In this document: positions 11,017-21,052 of the stretch, one piece after another
Layout: every line of letters begins with the position of its first letter
Position numbering within the stretch: the first letter of the stretch is position 1
Source of the DNA: Lumbricus rubellus
Taxonomy: Eukaryota > Annelida > Clitellata > Crassiclitellata > Lumbricidae
Reading direction: 5' to 3'
Assembly: GCA_945859605.1 (NCBI GenBank)
Contig: OX243814.1
Location: 43,614,505 to 43,678,504 of the forward strand
Length of the DNA: 64,000 bases
Notes under the pieces: model-generated
Databases searched by the model: none
Seen by the model: the letters and a program-made list of their open reading frames with translations, nothing else
Told to the model about the DNA's origin: nothing
Translations under genes and position numbers: made by a program

Positions 11017-12143
11017 CAGGGCCAGCCTTAGCTATAGGCAAAGTAGGCAGTTGCCTAGGGCGCCGCAGCCTTTGGGGGACGCCGCGGCACCGGCGAATTT
11101 ATTTATTTTACACTATACTCTTTTAAACTCAAGACTTTCGCTAATGAAAAGAATTTAGAATAATTATTGATTCATTGCACCTGTTCAGACTGTCCTAATT
11201 CAATTTCAAGGACTGCATAAATTTTATATCGACAAATAAAATTCGATTTTTAACGGCATTCCGTACTCTGTGCTTCAGGAGACAGAAGTTAGAATACGTG
11301 ACGCTCAATTTCGACAGTGAAGATGTTGCAAGAAATGAAGTGTAGCCTATGCAATGGGAGTGGGCCTTGCTGAGTAGGCCTATGAAGATGAGATTACAAC
11401 ATTAGGCCTACAGCCTGCCCTTTATTCAGATTTAGATCTAAATAAAATTTAGTCTAGTAGGGATGACAATGTCTTCAAGAAAAGGGGCAGTGACTGAGGC
11501 AGGACCGACCTTATAAGCATAGGCAAAGCAGGCAGTTGCGTGAGGCGCCAAGTTCTAGGGGGCGCCATTTTCATCAAAGAGGGCGCCATTTCAACAAGAG
11601 TTTATTTTAATATCTTTTAGCTTATACCATTCTTCACAAAATTGAATATTATCCAGCCATCGGTGTACTAATAAAGAAATTAGAATGAATTATTCAGTTA
11701 AGCGTACAAGGCTAGTTAGGAAAATGTTTGGGTGTTTGAACATCCCCCAATGAAATAATGTAAAAATTAAATAGGCCTAATTATGCATTTGCTAGCACAT
11801 GACAGTGTGTAATGTAATTTTGAGCAGAAAATAGTGTTTTTGGACGTCAAATAATTTGAGGACTAACAAAAAAGTCGTCAGAAAATTTCGCCCAAAAAAA
11901 TCGACCGCAGCGTGTACGCACCTCAAAATTCACGGTCCAGAAAATATGCCCCGAAATAAAATCCTGACGGCCTTGTGAGCGTATACCGGCTTTGGCATCG
12001 ATGGGCTTTGGCTAATTCATCTTTAGATTCTGACGTGGGCTGAACAATTGAGCGGGAATCTAAGGGCGCCAAATGCAGACCTATGTCTGGGGCGCCAAAT
12101 GTATGCCTTGCCTAGGGCGCCATTTGGGCTAAGGCCGGCCCTG
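11017..12143. mobile_element. non-autonomous hAT-type element with 8-bp target duplication
   Basis: Both ends carry the same inverted terminal motif: CAGGGCCAGCCTTAGC on the left, and the complement of GGCTAAGGCCGGCCCTG on the right, each followed inward by copies of AGGGCGCC. The element is flanked on both sides by GATAGGAT (11009-11016 and 12144-12151), an 8-bp duplication typical of the hAT superfamily. No transposase is seen. A second left-end-like motif (CAGGACCGACCTTATAAGC, with the same GGCAAAGCAGGCAGTTGC run) starts at 11500, so the element is either nested or made from two related copies. Confidence 0.85.
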
Positions 12144-12151
12144 GATAGGAT

Positions 12152-12685
12152 GACGATTTCAATGTCTGGGATAATAAAGGTTAAAGGTATATCAACATTT
12201 TTATTGATAGAGGAGGATTTTACAACATTATCCGGTTGACGGTCTTCATCATCACGGGAGGTTACCTAAGGATAATTATTAATACTGCGTCTGGCATATA
12301 CATGTAATCTCCCAAGCTGTTGGCGTTCAACGACATCAAGGTACCTGAAATGTAGATCCTGTCTGCGCGGATGTCAGTGGGGATTGTAGTCTATAATAGG
12401 TTCCTGCCTTCTCTTAATTTCTGTCCAATTATAGACAATCTGGGAATTTTCTGATGCACTGAGGCAGTTTTGTGCATTTTCTGGAAGACAGAAGTAGATG
12501 TCATAGACGTCAAAGATGTCATTGCTGTTCAGTTAGATTACCTATTTAAAAACGGCCATGTCAATCCGACAGTGGCGTTGCCTCAATCGGGGTGACTTGG
12601 GGTGGTATTGAAGCTCTTATCGACCTGCATGTATGTTTTAGATTTGTTCTGTCGCGATAATGAATGCTCAATAGTTTTATTATCA
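12152..12685. other. intergenic, nothing recognised
   Basis: About 530 bases between two transposons. I see no long ORF, RNA gene or repeat that I can name. Confidence 0.5.
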
Positions 12686-13375
12686 TTTGGGAAGCGGCAG
12701 GGGCGGATCCAGGGGGGGGGCAATCCGGCCATGGCCCCCCCATTTAAAACTGCCATGGGACGTGGCCCCCCATTTGGTCTGAAATTAGCAATACGAATAT
12801 GGGTTAATGGCATATTGGCCCCCCCCTTATTCTGAAAATTGTATAGGACGTGGCCCCCCCCCCATTTGGTTTTCAAATGGAGGACTAAAAAAAAAAAAAA
12901 GGTCATCAACTTTTTTGGCGGATGAAAAGGTACTTTTTTCCTTTTTTCCTCAGCCAAAGGTCGATGACTAAAAAAAAAAAGGTCATCAACTTTTTTGGCG
13001 GATGAAAAGTACTTTTTTCCTCAGCCGAAGACCGATTTTTTGGGGGGACCAAGAACCGAATTTCGAAAAATTGTGCACATGTATCTAAGATTTTGGCCTC
13101 CCCCCTTGGAACAGTTCTGGATCCGCCACTGGGAAGCGGGGGAGTAGAGTAATGAATGTGCCTAACACGCTGCGTACGGTATAGAGTGCGAGAGGGAGCG
13201 AGTTCTTGCCCCAGTTTGGCGGATATGCTTTGTAGGCTGCTAATAGCGTGATGATTTGCAGGCTGTCTGTTCAGTTAGTAATTAAGTTTGATGTTAATTA
13301 AGACTACTGCATAACTTATAGGCCTACAGCCCTACATGTAGCCTAAGCGCAGCGCTCAATTAAAGAAGAAACATT
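12686..13375 (+). repeat. tRNA-derived SINE copy, split by a hAT MITE
   Basis: The stretch 13132-13375 matches 33684-33912 in order: a GTAGAGTAATG head, a GAGAG-GAGCGAGTTC middle, then ATGCTTTGTAGGCTGCTA and a tail with AAGCGCAG and TTAAAGAA. The head (TTTGGGAAGCGG) lies before the hAT MITE at 12698-13131, which is why the SINE appears twice interrupted. The B-box position reads GAGTTCTTGCCCC here, decayed from GTTCGAACC in the other copy. Confidence 0.6.
12698..13131. mobile_element. hAT-type MITE, 434 bp
   Basis: Ends are CAGGGGCGGATCCAG and, inverted, CTGGATCCGCCACTG. Flanked by the 8-bp duplication GGAAGCGG (12690-12697 and 13132-13139). The inside holds runs of C/G next to the ends, and A-rich runs with a repeated GGTCATCAACTTTTTTGGCG unit at about 12900 and 12980. 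No coding capacity. The CAGTGGCGGATCC type of end is a common hAT terminus. Confidence 0.88.
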
Positions 13376-13404
13376 ATTAGGCTATTTATTATTAGGGCCT
13401 ACGT

Positions 13405-15678
13405 TAGTGTGGTCCATGTGACAATGGTAAAAAATCATCTTTAGCAGAACTTTGCTCCACAAGTCTAAATCTGTTCTACCTCTTCTAAGTCAGATGTGTA
13501 CCAAATTTGAAGCTGATTGGAGCACGTTTAGAGGTAGCTTAAATCCTTACAATTTCCTCATAATGATTGTTTATTCAAAGTTATTACATTGCTATATAAC
13601 ACTCAGAAAAATCATTATTAGAACTGCTTACTTACATAATTTTGAACTGTTGGGTTACACTGGTGTTTAGAAATACCAATAAGTCACTATTAACTACTCC
13701 ATTGCGTTCTGATTTCATTGACTTCCTGCTCCTCTGATTCTGATGACGAGTTCCAAGCTCGTCATACTAGCCTGAAATCCCAGCCACAGCGCGCAAAGTT
13801 CAATATCCTTACAGATCCAAATGTCACTGCTGCTCTGGACCGAGTCAATGTACCAGACCGAAGTGCCACATATATTCTTGGTGCAGTTGCACAAACTCTT
13901 GGTCATAATGTCAATACGATGACTTTGTCAAGAAGTTCCATCCGACGATCACATTGCAAGAACCGTGAAGAGGAGGGTGAAGTCATGAACAGGGCGGTCA
14001 TTGGCAATGTGCCGCTGTTCCTGCACTGGGGTGGTAAACTTCTGCCTGACATTACTGGCAAGAAAGAAACAGTCGACAGAATTGCAGTACTTGTCACAGG
14101 TGACGAGGAAGAGATTTTGCTGGGAGTTCCAAAAAGTGGTCGTGGAACTGGTAAAGAACAAGCCAAAGCCTGCCTGAGCACACTGGATGAGTGGGGTCTT
14201 CAGAATCGAGTTCATGGATTAGTGTTTGATACCACTGCCACCAATACTGGTCTCAAGAACGGTGCCTGCACTTTTATTGAGAATGCGCTTGAACAAGTAT
14301 TAGTGTGGGTGGCTTGCCACCATCATGTCATGGAACTTGCACTTGCTGCTGTTTTCGGATCGCTTTTTAGACCGACTGGAGGACCATGCGTTGCTATGTT
14401 CAAGAGGTTTCAGCAAAGCTGGCCCAGCATTGACAAGGCGATATTTGAAGTGACATATTCATTGCACACACTTCTGCTCTTCGAGAAGAAATGGTAAAAT
14501 TCTGCAAGGCAGCGCTGGAAAGATCACATCAAAGAGAAGACTACGAGGAATTCTAGAAACTCAGCTTGATTTCCTGGGTGGTGAAAATGGGTCAAGGGTC
14601 TCGTTTCGGGCGCCTGGAGCTTTCCATCACGCGCGTTGGATGGCAAAAGCCATCTATAGCCTTAAAATATTTCTTTTCCAACAGCAGTAACTGTTCTCTC
14701 TAACTGCCAAAGAGAAGCGCAGTGTAAAGGAGATGGCACTGTGTGTGAGTCTCGTCTATGTTCGATTCTGGTATGAGGCTCCTCTGTCTATTAGAGCGCC
14801 CACTTAATGACATACTACTTCTTGAGGAGCTCAATAAATATCCAAATGTAACAGTGGCAAAGGCGGCCTCGACTGCACTTAGCAGGCATCGTTGGTACTT
14901 TTCCGAAATTTTGGTTGGCCTGTCATTGTTTGACGACAGAATAGGAGCGGATGTGAAAACACTGATGGTGACAAACCTCCGCCTTCCACGATCCATCAGT
15001 TCCGTGAAACGCCTCGACCATCCACCAGAACCCCTCAGCTCTCTTGGCCTTGCATCTTGCTTCACAGAAAGAACTCCTGTCATCTTTGACGCTCCGCACT
15101 TTGATGGAAAAGATAAGACCCAAGGCTTTCTGGCAAAGGATCCTAAGGAATGGCACTATGATACCTCGTACCAGGATGTCTGGACGGCAGCTTCGGTCAT
15201 GACAGTTGTGAACGACTCTGCTGAGCGCGCCATTGTTTTGATGCAGCGGTACATATCATCACTGACAAAGAATGAAGAACAGAAGCAGTTCCTTCTTCGG
15301 CTCGTGAAACGGCACAGGAAGATCTATCCATCTTCTTCCAAGGCCACGTTGGTGAAGATGACAGGATAGTCAAGGTCACTGAAGGTGCTATCTAAGAATA
15401 GCTGTATGTGTCCATAGAAACATTGGACATTCTGAAATCTTCATTTATTTTTATTTGCAACAATTACATGTTTTTATTCAACTCAAATTCAAGCTTACAT
15501 TCTTCAACGCAGAACACTGATTTTATGCTCAAATGGTGAAAAAACATTGACCTTAAGCTACCTCTAAATATTTATCGATCGCTCTAAAATTTGGTAGATG
15601 TGATACTGACTTGCCATAGAACAAAACTGGGGTTGTGGAGCCCAACTCTGAGAAGGTTTTTGTTTTTGGACCACACTA
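13405..15678 (+). mobile_element. hAT-like DNA transposon, 2.3 kb, with decayed transposase
   Basis: Terminal inverted repeats begin TAGTGTGGTCCA and stay recognisable for about 150 bp on each side (13405-13550 and about 15545-15678). The 8-bp sequence GCCTACGT flanks both ends (13397-13404 and 15679-15686), as expected for hAT-type integration. It encloses the transposase relic at 13718-15369. Confidence 0.85.
13718..15369 (+). pseudogene. transposase relic of the 13405-15678 element
   Basis: Two coding blocks in different frames, 13718-14497 and 14758-15369, with a disrupted stretch between them. The first contains FDTTATNTG followed about 30 residues later by ACHHHVMEL, which fits the second acidic residue and the C-x-x-H pattern of RNase H-fold transposases of the hAT kind. 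The second contains NDSAERAIVLM, a good candidate for the catalytic glutamate, and ends with a basic LVKRHRKIYP segment. I recognise this as a transposase-like family seen in invertebrates, but cannot name it with certainty. The frame break and lack of a clean start indicate it no longer makes an active enzyme. Confidence 0.65.
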
Positions 15679-15786
15679 GCCTACGTGCACCATTACAACA
15701 CTCCGAGCTGAATCTTGTTAGTGTTCAAAGTTTTCACATCCACCAATCGCTTTAAAAATGGATGCATGACGCTATCTCTAATTATA

Positions 15787-16999
15787 TAGGGTGACACGAA
15801 AGTTCGTTCACCGTTTTCAAAATGCGTTATCTCAGTAACGGCTTCATATTTCTTTATAATATTTTGTCAGTGTATGCATCAGTCAAATAAAATATATTGG
15901 TACAAATTTCATTATGATTCGGTCCGTTTTCGCCATTATTTATAAGAAAATGTAAAGACAACCAGTTTTTGCGGAAAAAACGGCGTTCATCAAATTACCA
16001 CAGCAAAGAAAGTGTGTACACGCCTAGCCTCGTATACAAGGGTGACAAGACACTGTTGTTACCTATATAGGACATACACAGACGAAGGCTATTATATATA
16101 GCGTAAGTATCTCCTTTCTGCTTAATGACGGTATACTGACTCTATCCAGCATAGAAAGAGTAAGCCTATACCATACGTTTCGCCTGCTCCAAAGATGAAG
16201 TTTAGTCCGTCGGTGATAATTTGGGGTGGGATGACTGCCAGGGGTCTCACTAAACTTCAATTTGTGCCAAATGGTACCAGACTGAACTCGCAGTACTACA
16301 TACATCACCAACATTCTCGAGCAGATCGTGAAGCGAGCGTTCGAGAGAGAAAATGACAACGCCAGTGTCATGCGACGAAAGTTTTGTTGAGCAGGATCCA
16401 TGGCGCACGCTGTCATACATCAGCTGTGACGATAAAGTGGCTAGACGACAACCATCCGTCACACATAAAGCCGAAGGATTGGCCACCCAACTCTCCGGAC
16501 CTCTCTTCGATTGAGAACTTGTTGAGTATTTTATCTCTCAGCGTTTATACAGATCCTGAGCCAAAGAACGTTGATCAGCTCAAGCGACGCCTCCAACGAG
16601 CGTGGAGAATGGAGATCGATAGCAGTTGGGACACTTCAGACGCTGATCCAGTCACGCCGGATAGAGTCATTAAGCAGAAAGGAGCTACTGTGCGCTTATA
16701 ACCTATATATGTCCTATATATATGTAACAACAGTGTCTTGTCACCCTTGTATACGAGGCTAGGCGTGTACACACTTTCTTTGCTGTGGTAATTTGATGAA
16801 CGCAGTTTTTTCCGCAAAAACTGGTCGTCTTTACTTTTTCTTCTAAATAATGGCGAAAACGGACCGGATCATAATGAAATTTATACCAATATCTTTCATT
16901 TGAATTATGTACGCACTGACAAAATATTATAAAGAAATATCAAACCGTTACTGAGATAACGCATTTTGAAAACGGTGAACGAACTTTCGTGTCACCCTA
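15787..16999 (+). mobile_element. Tc1-like transposon with inverted repeats of about 290 bp
   Basis: The ends read TAGGGTGACACGAAAG and its complement, and both lie next to TA (15785-15786 and 17000-17001), the Tc1/mariner target duplication. The inverted repeats extend inward to about 16075 on the left and 16705 on the right, including a GGGTGACAAGACACTG stretch. Only about 630 bp remain between them, holding the 3' half of a transposase relic. Confidence 0.88.
16160..16701 (+). pseudogene. Tc1 transposase relic (C-terminal part)
   Basis: Frame-shifted remains of a Tc1 DDE transposase. One piece reads KFSPSVIIWGGM, the usual strand before the second catalytic aspartate; another holds WPPNSPDLSSIENL, the hallmark around the last acidic residue, where Tc1 usually has NPIENLW. 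The frame changes between the pieces and the N-terminal DNA-binding part is missing, so no active enzyme can be made. Confidence 0.8.
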
Positions 17000-17293
17000 T
17001 AATTTATACCAGTTACCATAACAGTGAAGTCACCATCATCGGCAAAGTTCGTTGTTGATTGACCGTCCGAATAACACGATGCCATTTGAAGCCTTTCTTC
17101 AAGTCTCATTCAGTTTGGACTTCCTCAGCTCAGTGTTGGATATCATTTTAACTAAAATTGTTGTTATTGTAAATTTTTTAAAGTTTTACCCTAAGGTTCT
17201 TCGTTCCTCCAGGAACTTACAATGTCTTGTAGATTGAGCATCATAAATGCTAAAAAATATATTTTTATAATAATTATATGTTTTAAATTTAAG

Positions 17294-20176
17294 ATGACGA
17301 ACTCTACTGTCAAATCGAAAGAAGAAATTGCATCGGAGTTCATAGTAAGCACCTGTCAATTGCTTCCAAAGTCGTCTCTTGTAGTTACTGATCGCATGCA
17401 TGATTTACTCGAATGCCCAGGCCATTCCCCAAAAGAATATTCTATTTTGTGTGGCAGTGAAGCGGAATTCTATATTATACCGCTGAACTCATGCATCGAC
17501 GACTCTGATTTTCTAATATCCAGAACTGATGAGCTGATCTTCGTTGACAACTCTCTAGTGCCGTTGAGTGATGTCAGCGGCCTAGCCGAAACGATTTTTT
17601 GCTACAAGATGGAACCATACGAAGGGTTTCCAGGTTTTGTTCGAGTACTAGATTGGTGTGAAATTAGCTACAATTGGCAATACAAAGAATACGAATCTAG
17701 CAAAAAAGCAGCTGCAAATACCTACTTGTATTTCGATATAAATGGTGCTGCTACTAAGTACTACCAAATACAGATGAGAAATCCGATGTTAAACACCGTC
17801 AGTGGTCCAGCAATTAAATATCAACCAAAAAGCAAAAGTAAATTCGGATCCGATGCTGTCAAAAGCCTTTGGTGCCCTCAGTGGCCTAATGAAGCCAAAC
17901 ATTGGCCCAGTCGATCAAGAAATCATAGATGGCCAACGACCGACACGATAACTGAAGTTGTACAGAATGGTTGTCATGTTGTATACGTTCAGCACCGTTC
18001 TTGCAGAGACCACAAAGCACAGTGGAGATTGTCTTTTTCAGCGGCTGAAATAATTCTACTTCAGAGTTGGAATCAAGTACAACAAATTGTTTATAATTTA
18101 CTCAGATTCTTCGCAAAGAGAGAAATAATAGAAAAGAATTGTCCAAAGGAAGACGAGGTTCTCTGTCCGTATCATTTGAAGACCCTAATGTTATGGACTT
18201 GTGAAGAGATGTCACCTGAATGGTGGAATTCCTCTTCTGTTATTGGAATCTGCTGCGAGTTGTTACAAAAGCTTTCAGGCTGGTTATGTAGCAGATGCTG
18301 TCCGAACTATTTTATCCCTGAAGCAAATTTATTTCACAACCCTTCAAGTTCTGATATTCTTTTGAAAATTGAAAGGCACCTAAATAAATTATGTAGGCCT
18401 AATCCTGGCATTCTTTGTCAGTGGTTCGTGTACAAGTACATATCGTCCTTCTTTAAAGAAAATTTTCAAATATCAATCTATGATAATATAGCGTCACACT
18501 TTATGGATTACCTACCGACTCTCCTTGCACTTCGGAAATCGAGAGCATCAGAAACACTGGAAATGGTTTTGTTTACCGTATTGTTGGATGTAATACATGG
18601 TATATGTCGACGGATAATCAAATGCGGATTTTGTGCAGGACTGCGTCAGAGCTTAAAGTTTGGACAATATACGGCAGGTTTTAGTTCGAAAATGAATACT
18701 AGAAATTTTTATCTTCCAACTACAGCGATGATCTTGTGTTTCCAGCACTATGATTTTCTGCTCTATATGTTGCATACAGCATACGGATTACGATACGGAG
18801 AGATTTCATGGGATAGCAGTCTATTTGTTGAATTTATCGAAGCAATTTCAACGCAGTCCAGTTTTATTAGATCTATCTGTCATAATTTTCCAAAAACCTT
18901 CGCAGAAGAAAGCAGTAGATTTCAATTTCTGCGTGCCAATAATCTCATGCAGCAGTTAACTGGTTCAAATAGCAATTCAGAAAGTCAGCTGCTGTCTCTC
19001 TTGTCAAAAGGATTTCTTAGAAAATCCTTAGAATGTGACGATATACATCTCAACGGCATTGCTCCCGCTGCCTTGGCCTATCTGGCTGCTCTCCATTTTG
19101 CCACATCGGATTACCAACAAGCAATATGCTGCTGCTTGGATGTTCTGAGCGAGCAGACTTCTGATAAAGATAAAGAAACATTGAATGCAGGCTGTTTGTT
19201 GTTTATTGACGATATCGCTAGAATCGTTGGATTACAAGTGCTTCACAAGAAAATTACTGAAAATAAGACATTTAACCTTCGTTATATCAACAGACGGCTT
19301 CGTCTTGATTTGCGAATCTCTCCAGAGGTGTTTGCTCATCATATAGCTGTATTATCTGCCGAAAGAGTTTCCACAAATGCCGGTGTTATTGCTGCTCTCC
19401 CTGATTCAGCATTTCCCATTGATGAATATGTGAAGGCTGTAAACAAGCAGAAATCTATTGAAACAATGCAGTCCGGTTTAACTTACACAAAATATGTCGT
19501 GTATCGCCGAAAATATTTGTTGACAGAAACCAAAGCTGAAAGTTTAAAACCGTTGGCAATTAAAGAAAAGATAATCGATGCTCTAATGGATAATGCTTTG
19601 CATCACCTGACATCATGCTACAGTGCGATTCAAAAAGACTTTGGTTTTCAGTGCAACACAGCTGACTGCTATCGGGCTTTGTATCTGTACAAGTGTCGAA
19701 AATACGACGAAGTGCAGCATTTATGCGAACGAATTCTACACGAGCCTCACATCCAGAGCGATATGAAGGAGTTTGCATTTGCGAATGTTTTGCTAACACC
19801 ACCGTTTGATTCTTTCTTTGATAGAGACGTACAATCTCTGCTCGGATTTCACACGCTGTTTTATTACCTGTCACCTCTGAACGACGATATGGAGGAAGTT
19901 GAATTAACTTTCAAATCACCGTTTGAAGACTGGTTTGCCCAAAATGTTTACTGTAACAATCGCCCACTCTGCGCTCTACTTGACTCCGATTGCTCCAGCA
20001 AATATCACTATTTTCTTGGAAGACATTTTCTTGCAAGATATTTGAAAGTCAGATGTTGCATCGACTGTAATCTTCCGCATACTGAAGCATTGATTGAATT
20101 TGGTGCACTGAAAATCAGTCTTCCATTTGAAAAAATAATTCGATGGTTTCTTCTACAAACACTTCGTTTCAATTAA
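17294..20176 (+). CDS. Mab-21 / cGAS-like nucleotidyltransferase-fold protein 1, long form with TPR-like C-terminus
   Basis: 960 residues from the ATG at 17294, which follows a possible splice acceptor (TTTAAATTTAAG). An in-frame ATG 72 bases upstream would add a hydrophobic leader not shared by its paralogues, so I prefer the inner one. N-terminal half: Mab-21 domain with GSEAE at about 54-58, D-S-D at 70-72, a third aspartate at 187 before LWCPQWP, the CHVV box, and the helical CPYHLKTLMLWTCEEMSPEWW signature near 291-311. C-terminal half: helices with two TPR-like hairpins (about 592-622 and 787-818) and a closing GRHFLARYLKVRC block near 908-920. Family members (cGAS, cGLRs) make cyclic nucleotides on binding nucleic acid; retention of all three metal-binding residues allows activity here, but this is inference. 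Closest in the window to genes 2 and 4. Confidence 0.9.
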   Translation: MTNSTVKSKEEIASEFIVSTCQLLPKSSLVVTDRMHDLLECPGHSPKEYSILCGSEAEFYIIPLNSCIDDSDFLISRTDELIFVDNSLVPLSDVSGLAETIFCYKMEPYEGFPGFVRVLDWCEISYNWQYKEYESSKKAAANTYLYFDINGAATKYYQIQMRNPMLNTVSGPAIKYQPKSKSKFGSDAVKSLWCPQWPNEAKHWPSRSRNHRWPTTDTITEVVQNGCHVVYVQHRSCRDHKAQWRLSFSAAEIILLQSWNQVQQIVYNLLRFFAKREIIEKNCPKEDEVLCPYHLKTLMLWTCEEMSPEWWNSSSVIGICCELLQKLSGWLCSRCCPNYFIPEANLFHNPSSSDILLKIERHLNKLCRPNPGILCQWFVYKYISSFFKENFQISIYDNIASHFMDYLPTLLALRKSRASETLEMVLFTVLLDVIHGICRRIIKCGFCAGLRQSLKFGQYTAGFSSKMNTRNFYLPTTAMILCFQHYDFLLYMLHTAYGLRYGEISWDSSLFVEFIEAISTQSSFIRSICHNFPKTFAEESSRFQFLRANNLMQQLTGSNSNSESQLLSLLSKGFLRKSLECDDIHLNGIAPAALAYLAALHFATSDYQQAICCCLDVLSEQTSDKDKETLNAGCLLFIDDIARIVGLQVLHKKITENKTFNLRYINRRLRLDLRISPEVFAHHIAVLSAERVSTNAGVIAALPDSAFPIDEYVKAVNKQKSIETMQSGLTYTKYVVYRRKYLLTETKAESLKPLAIKEKIIDALMDNALHHLTSCYSAIQKDFGFQCNTADCYRALYLYKCRKYDEVQHLCERILHEPHIQSDMKEFAFANVLLTPPFDSFFDRDVQSLLGFHTLFYYLSPLNDDMEEVELTFKSPFEDWFAQNVYCNNRPLCALLDSDCSSKYHYFLGRHFLARYLKVRCCIDCNLPHTEALIEFGALKISLPFEKIIRWFLLQTLRFN

Positions 20177-20297
20177 AACAATAGCCTAATTCAGATTCTA
20201 TCGAATGAATGATCGAACTTTATTCTCCCGAACTTTTTCTGGATTTTTTTAATGTTCCGATTTCTACTCAACGAGTTGAATTGGTTTGTCTTTAGCA

Positions 20298-21052
20298 CGG
20301 GTGTAGGACATTATCCCCCCTGGACATTATCCCCCCCGGACATTATCCCCCCGGACATTATCCCCCCCCCCCGAAGTAGGACATTATCCCTCCCAGTCTA
20401 TTATATCATTACCTAAAAATGATTGACGCTAATAAGTCTACGAAGTTCATATGACATTAACAAACCTTTGTAGGCCTACTGACTGTATACCATTCCAATT
20501 CGTTCATTCATCTACTGTGAAACGACGCTAATAAGTCTACGAAGCTTAGACGTAGCCTAACTGACGTTAACAAAACTTAACAAGCCTTTCTCGTAAAACA
20601 ATGTAGACACTAAACAAATAGGTTGTACATACGATTCTCATTCGTTTATTTCAAATCTAATTCTAGGCCTACTGACACTAATTGGACCTACGTCAATGAC
20701 GTTAACAAACCGGCGTAATGGCAGAACACGGGACCGCTAGATTTTAGCGGTTTTATTGTTGTATAGTATAGGCTATACCGCTATAGTATCTAATGACTAA
20801 ACTAACCCTAACACTAACCCTAACCGACCCTCACGACGCTTACCCTGACCCTAGCCGCTGTTCATTTCTCTACTGTATTGAATTTTATTTTGAATAGGAT
20901 TTGTACATGAAGGGGGGATTTTGTCCGGGGGGGGATTATGTCCTACCAAAAATCGGGGGGGGGGGGGGAATAATGTCCGGGGAGATAATGTCCGGGGGGA
21001 TAATGTCCGGGGGGGATAATGTCCAGGGGGATAATGTCCGTTCCCCCTTTGA
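20298..21052. mobile_element. foldback element with arms made of GGACATTATCCCCC repeats
   Basis: The left arm (about 20306-20395) has four to five tandem copies of GGACATTATCCCCCC; the right arm (about 20920-21045) has the same unit inverted, about six times. The centre of about 500 bp holds no ORF and includes three CCCTAA units (20805-20830) resembling telomere repeat. The inverted arms with tandem substructure fit a foldback or snap-back type transposon. I found no certain target duplication. Confidence 0.7.

Noticed and set aside
20805..20830. True interstitial telomere or chromosome end
   Set aside because: Only about three CCCTAA units with errors, in the core of a foldback element; too short for a telomeric tract.
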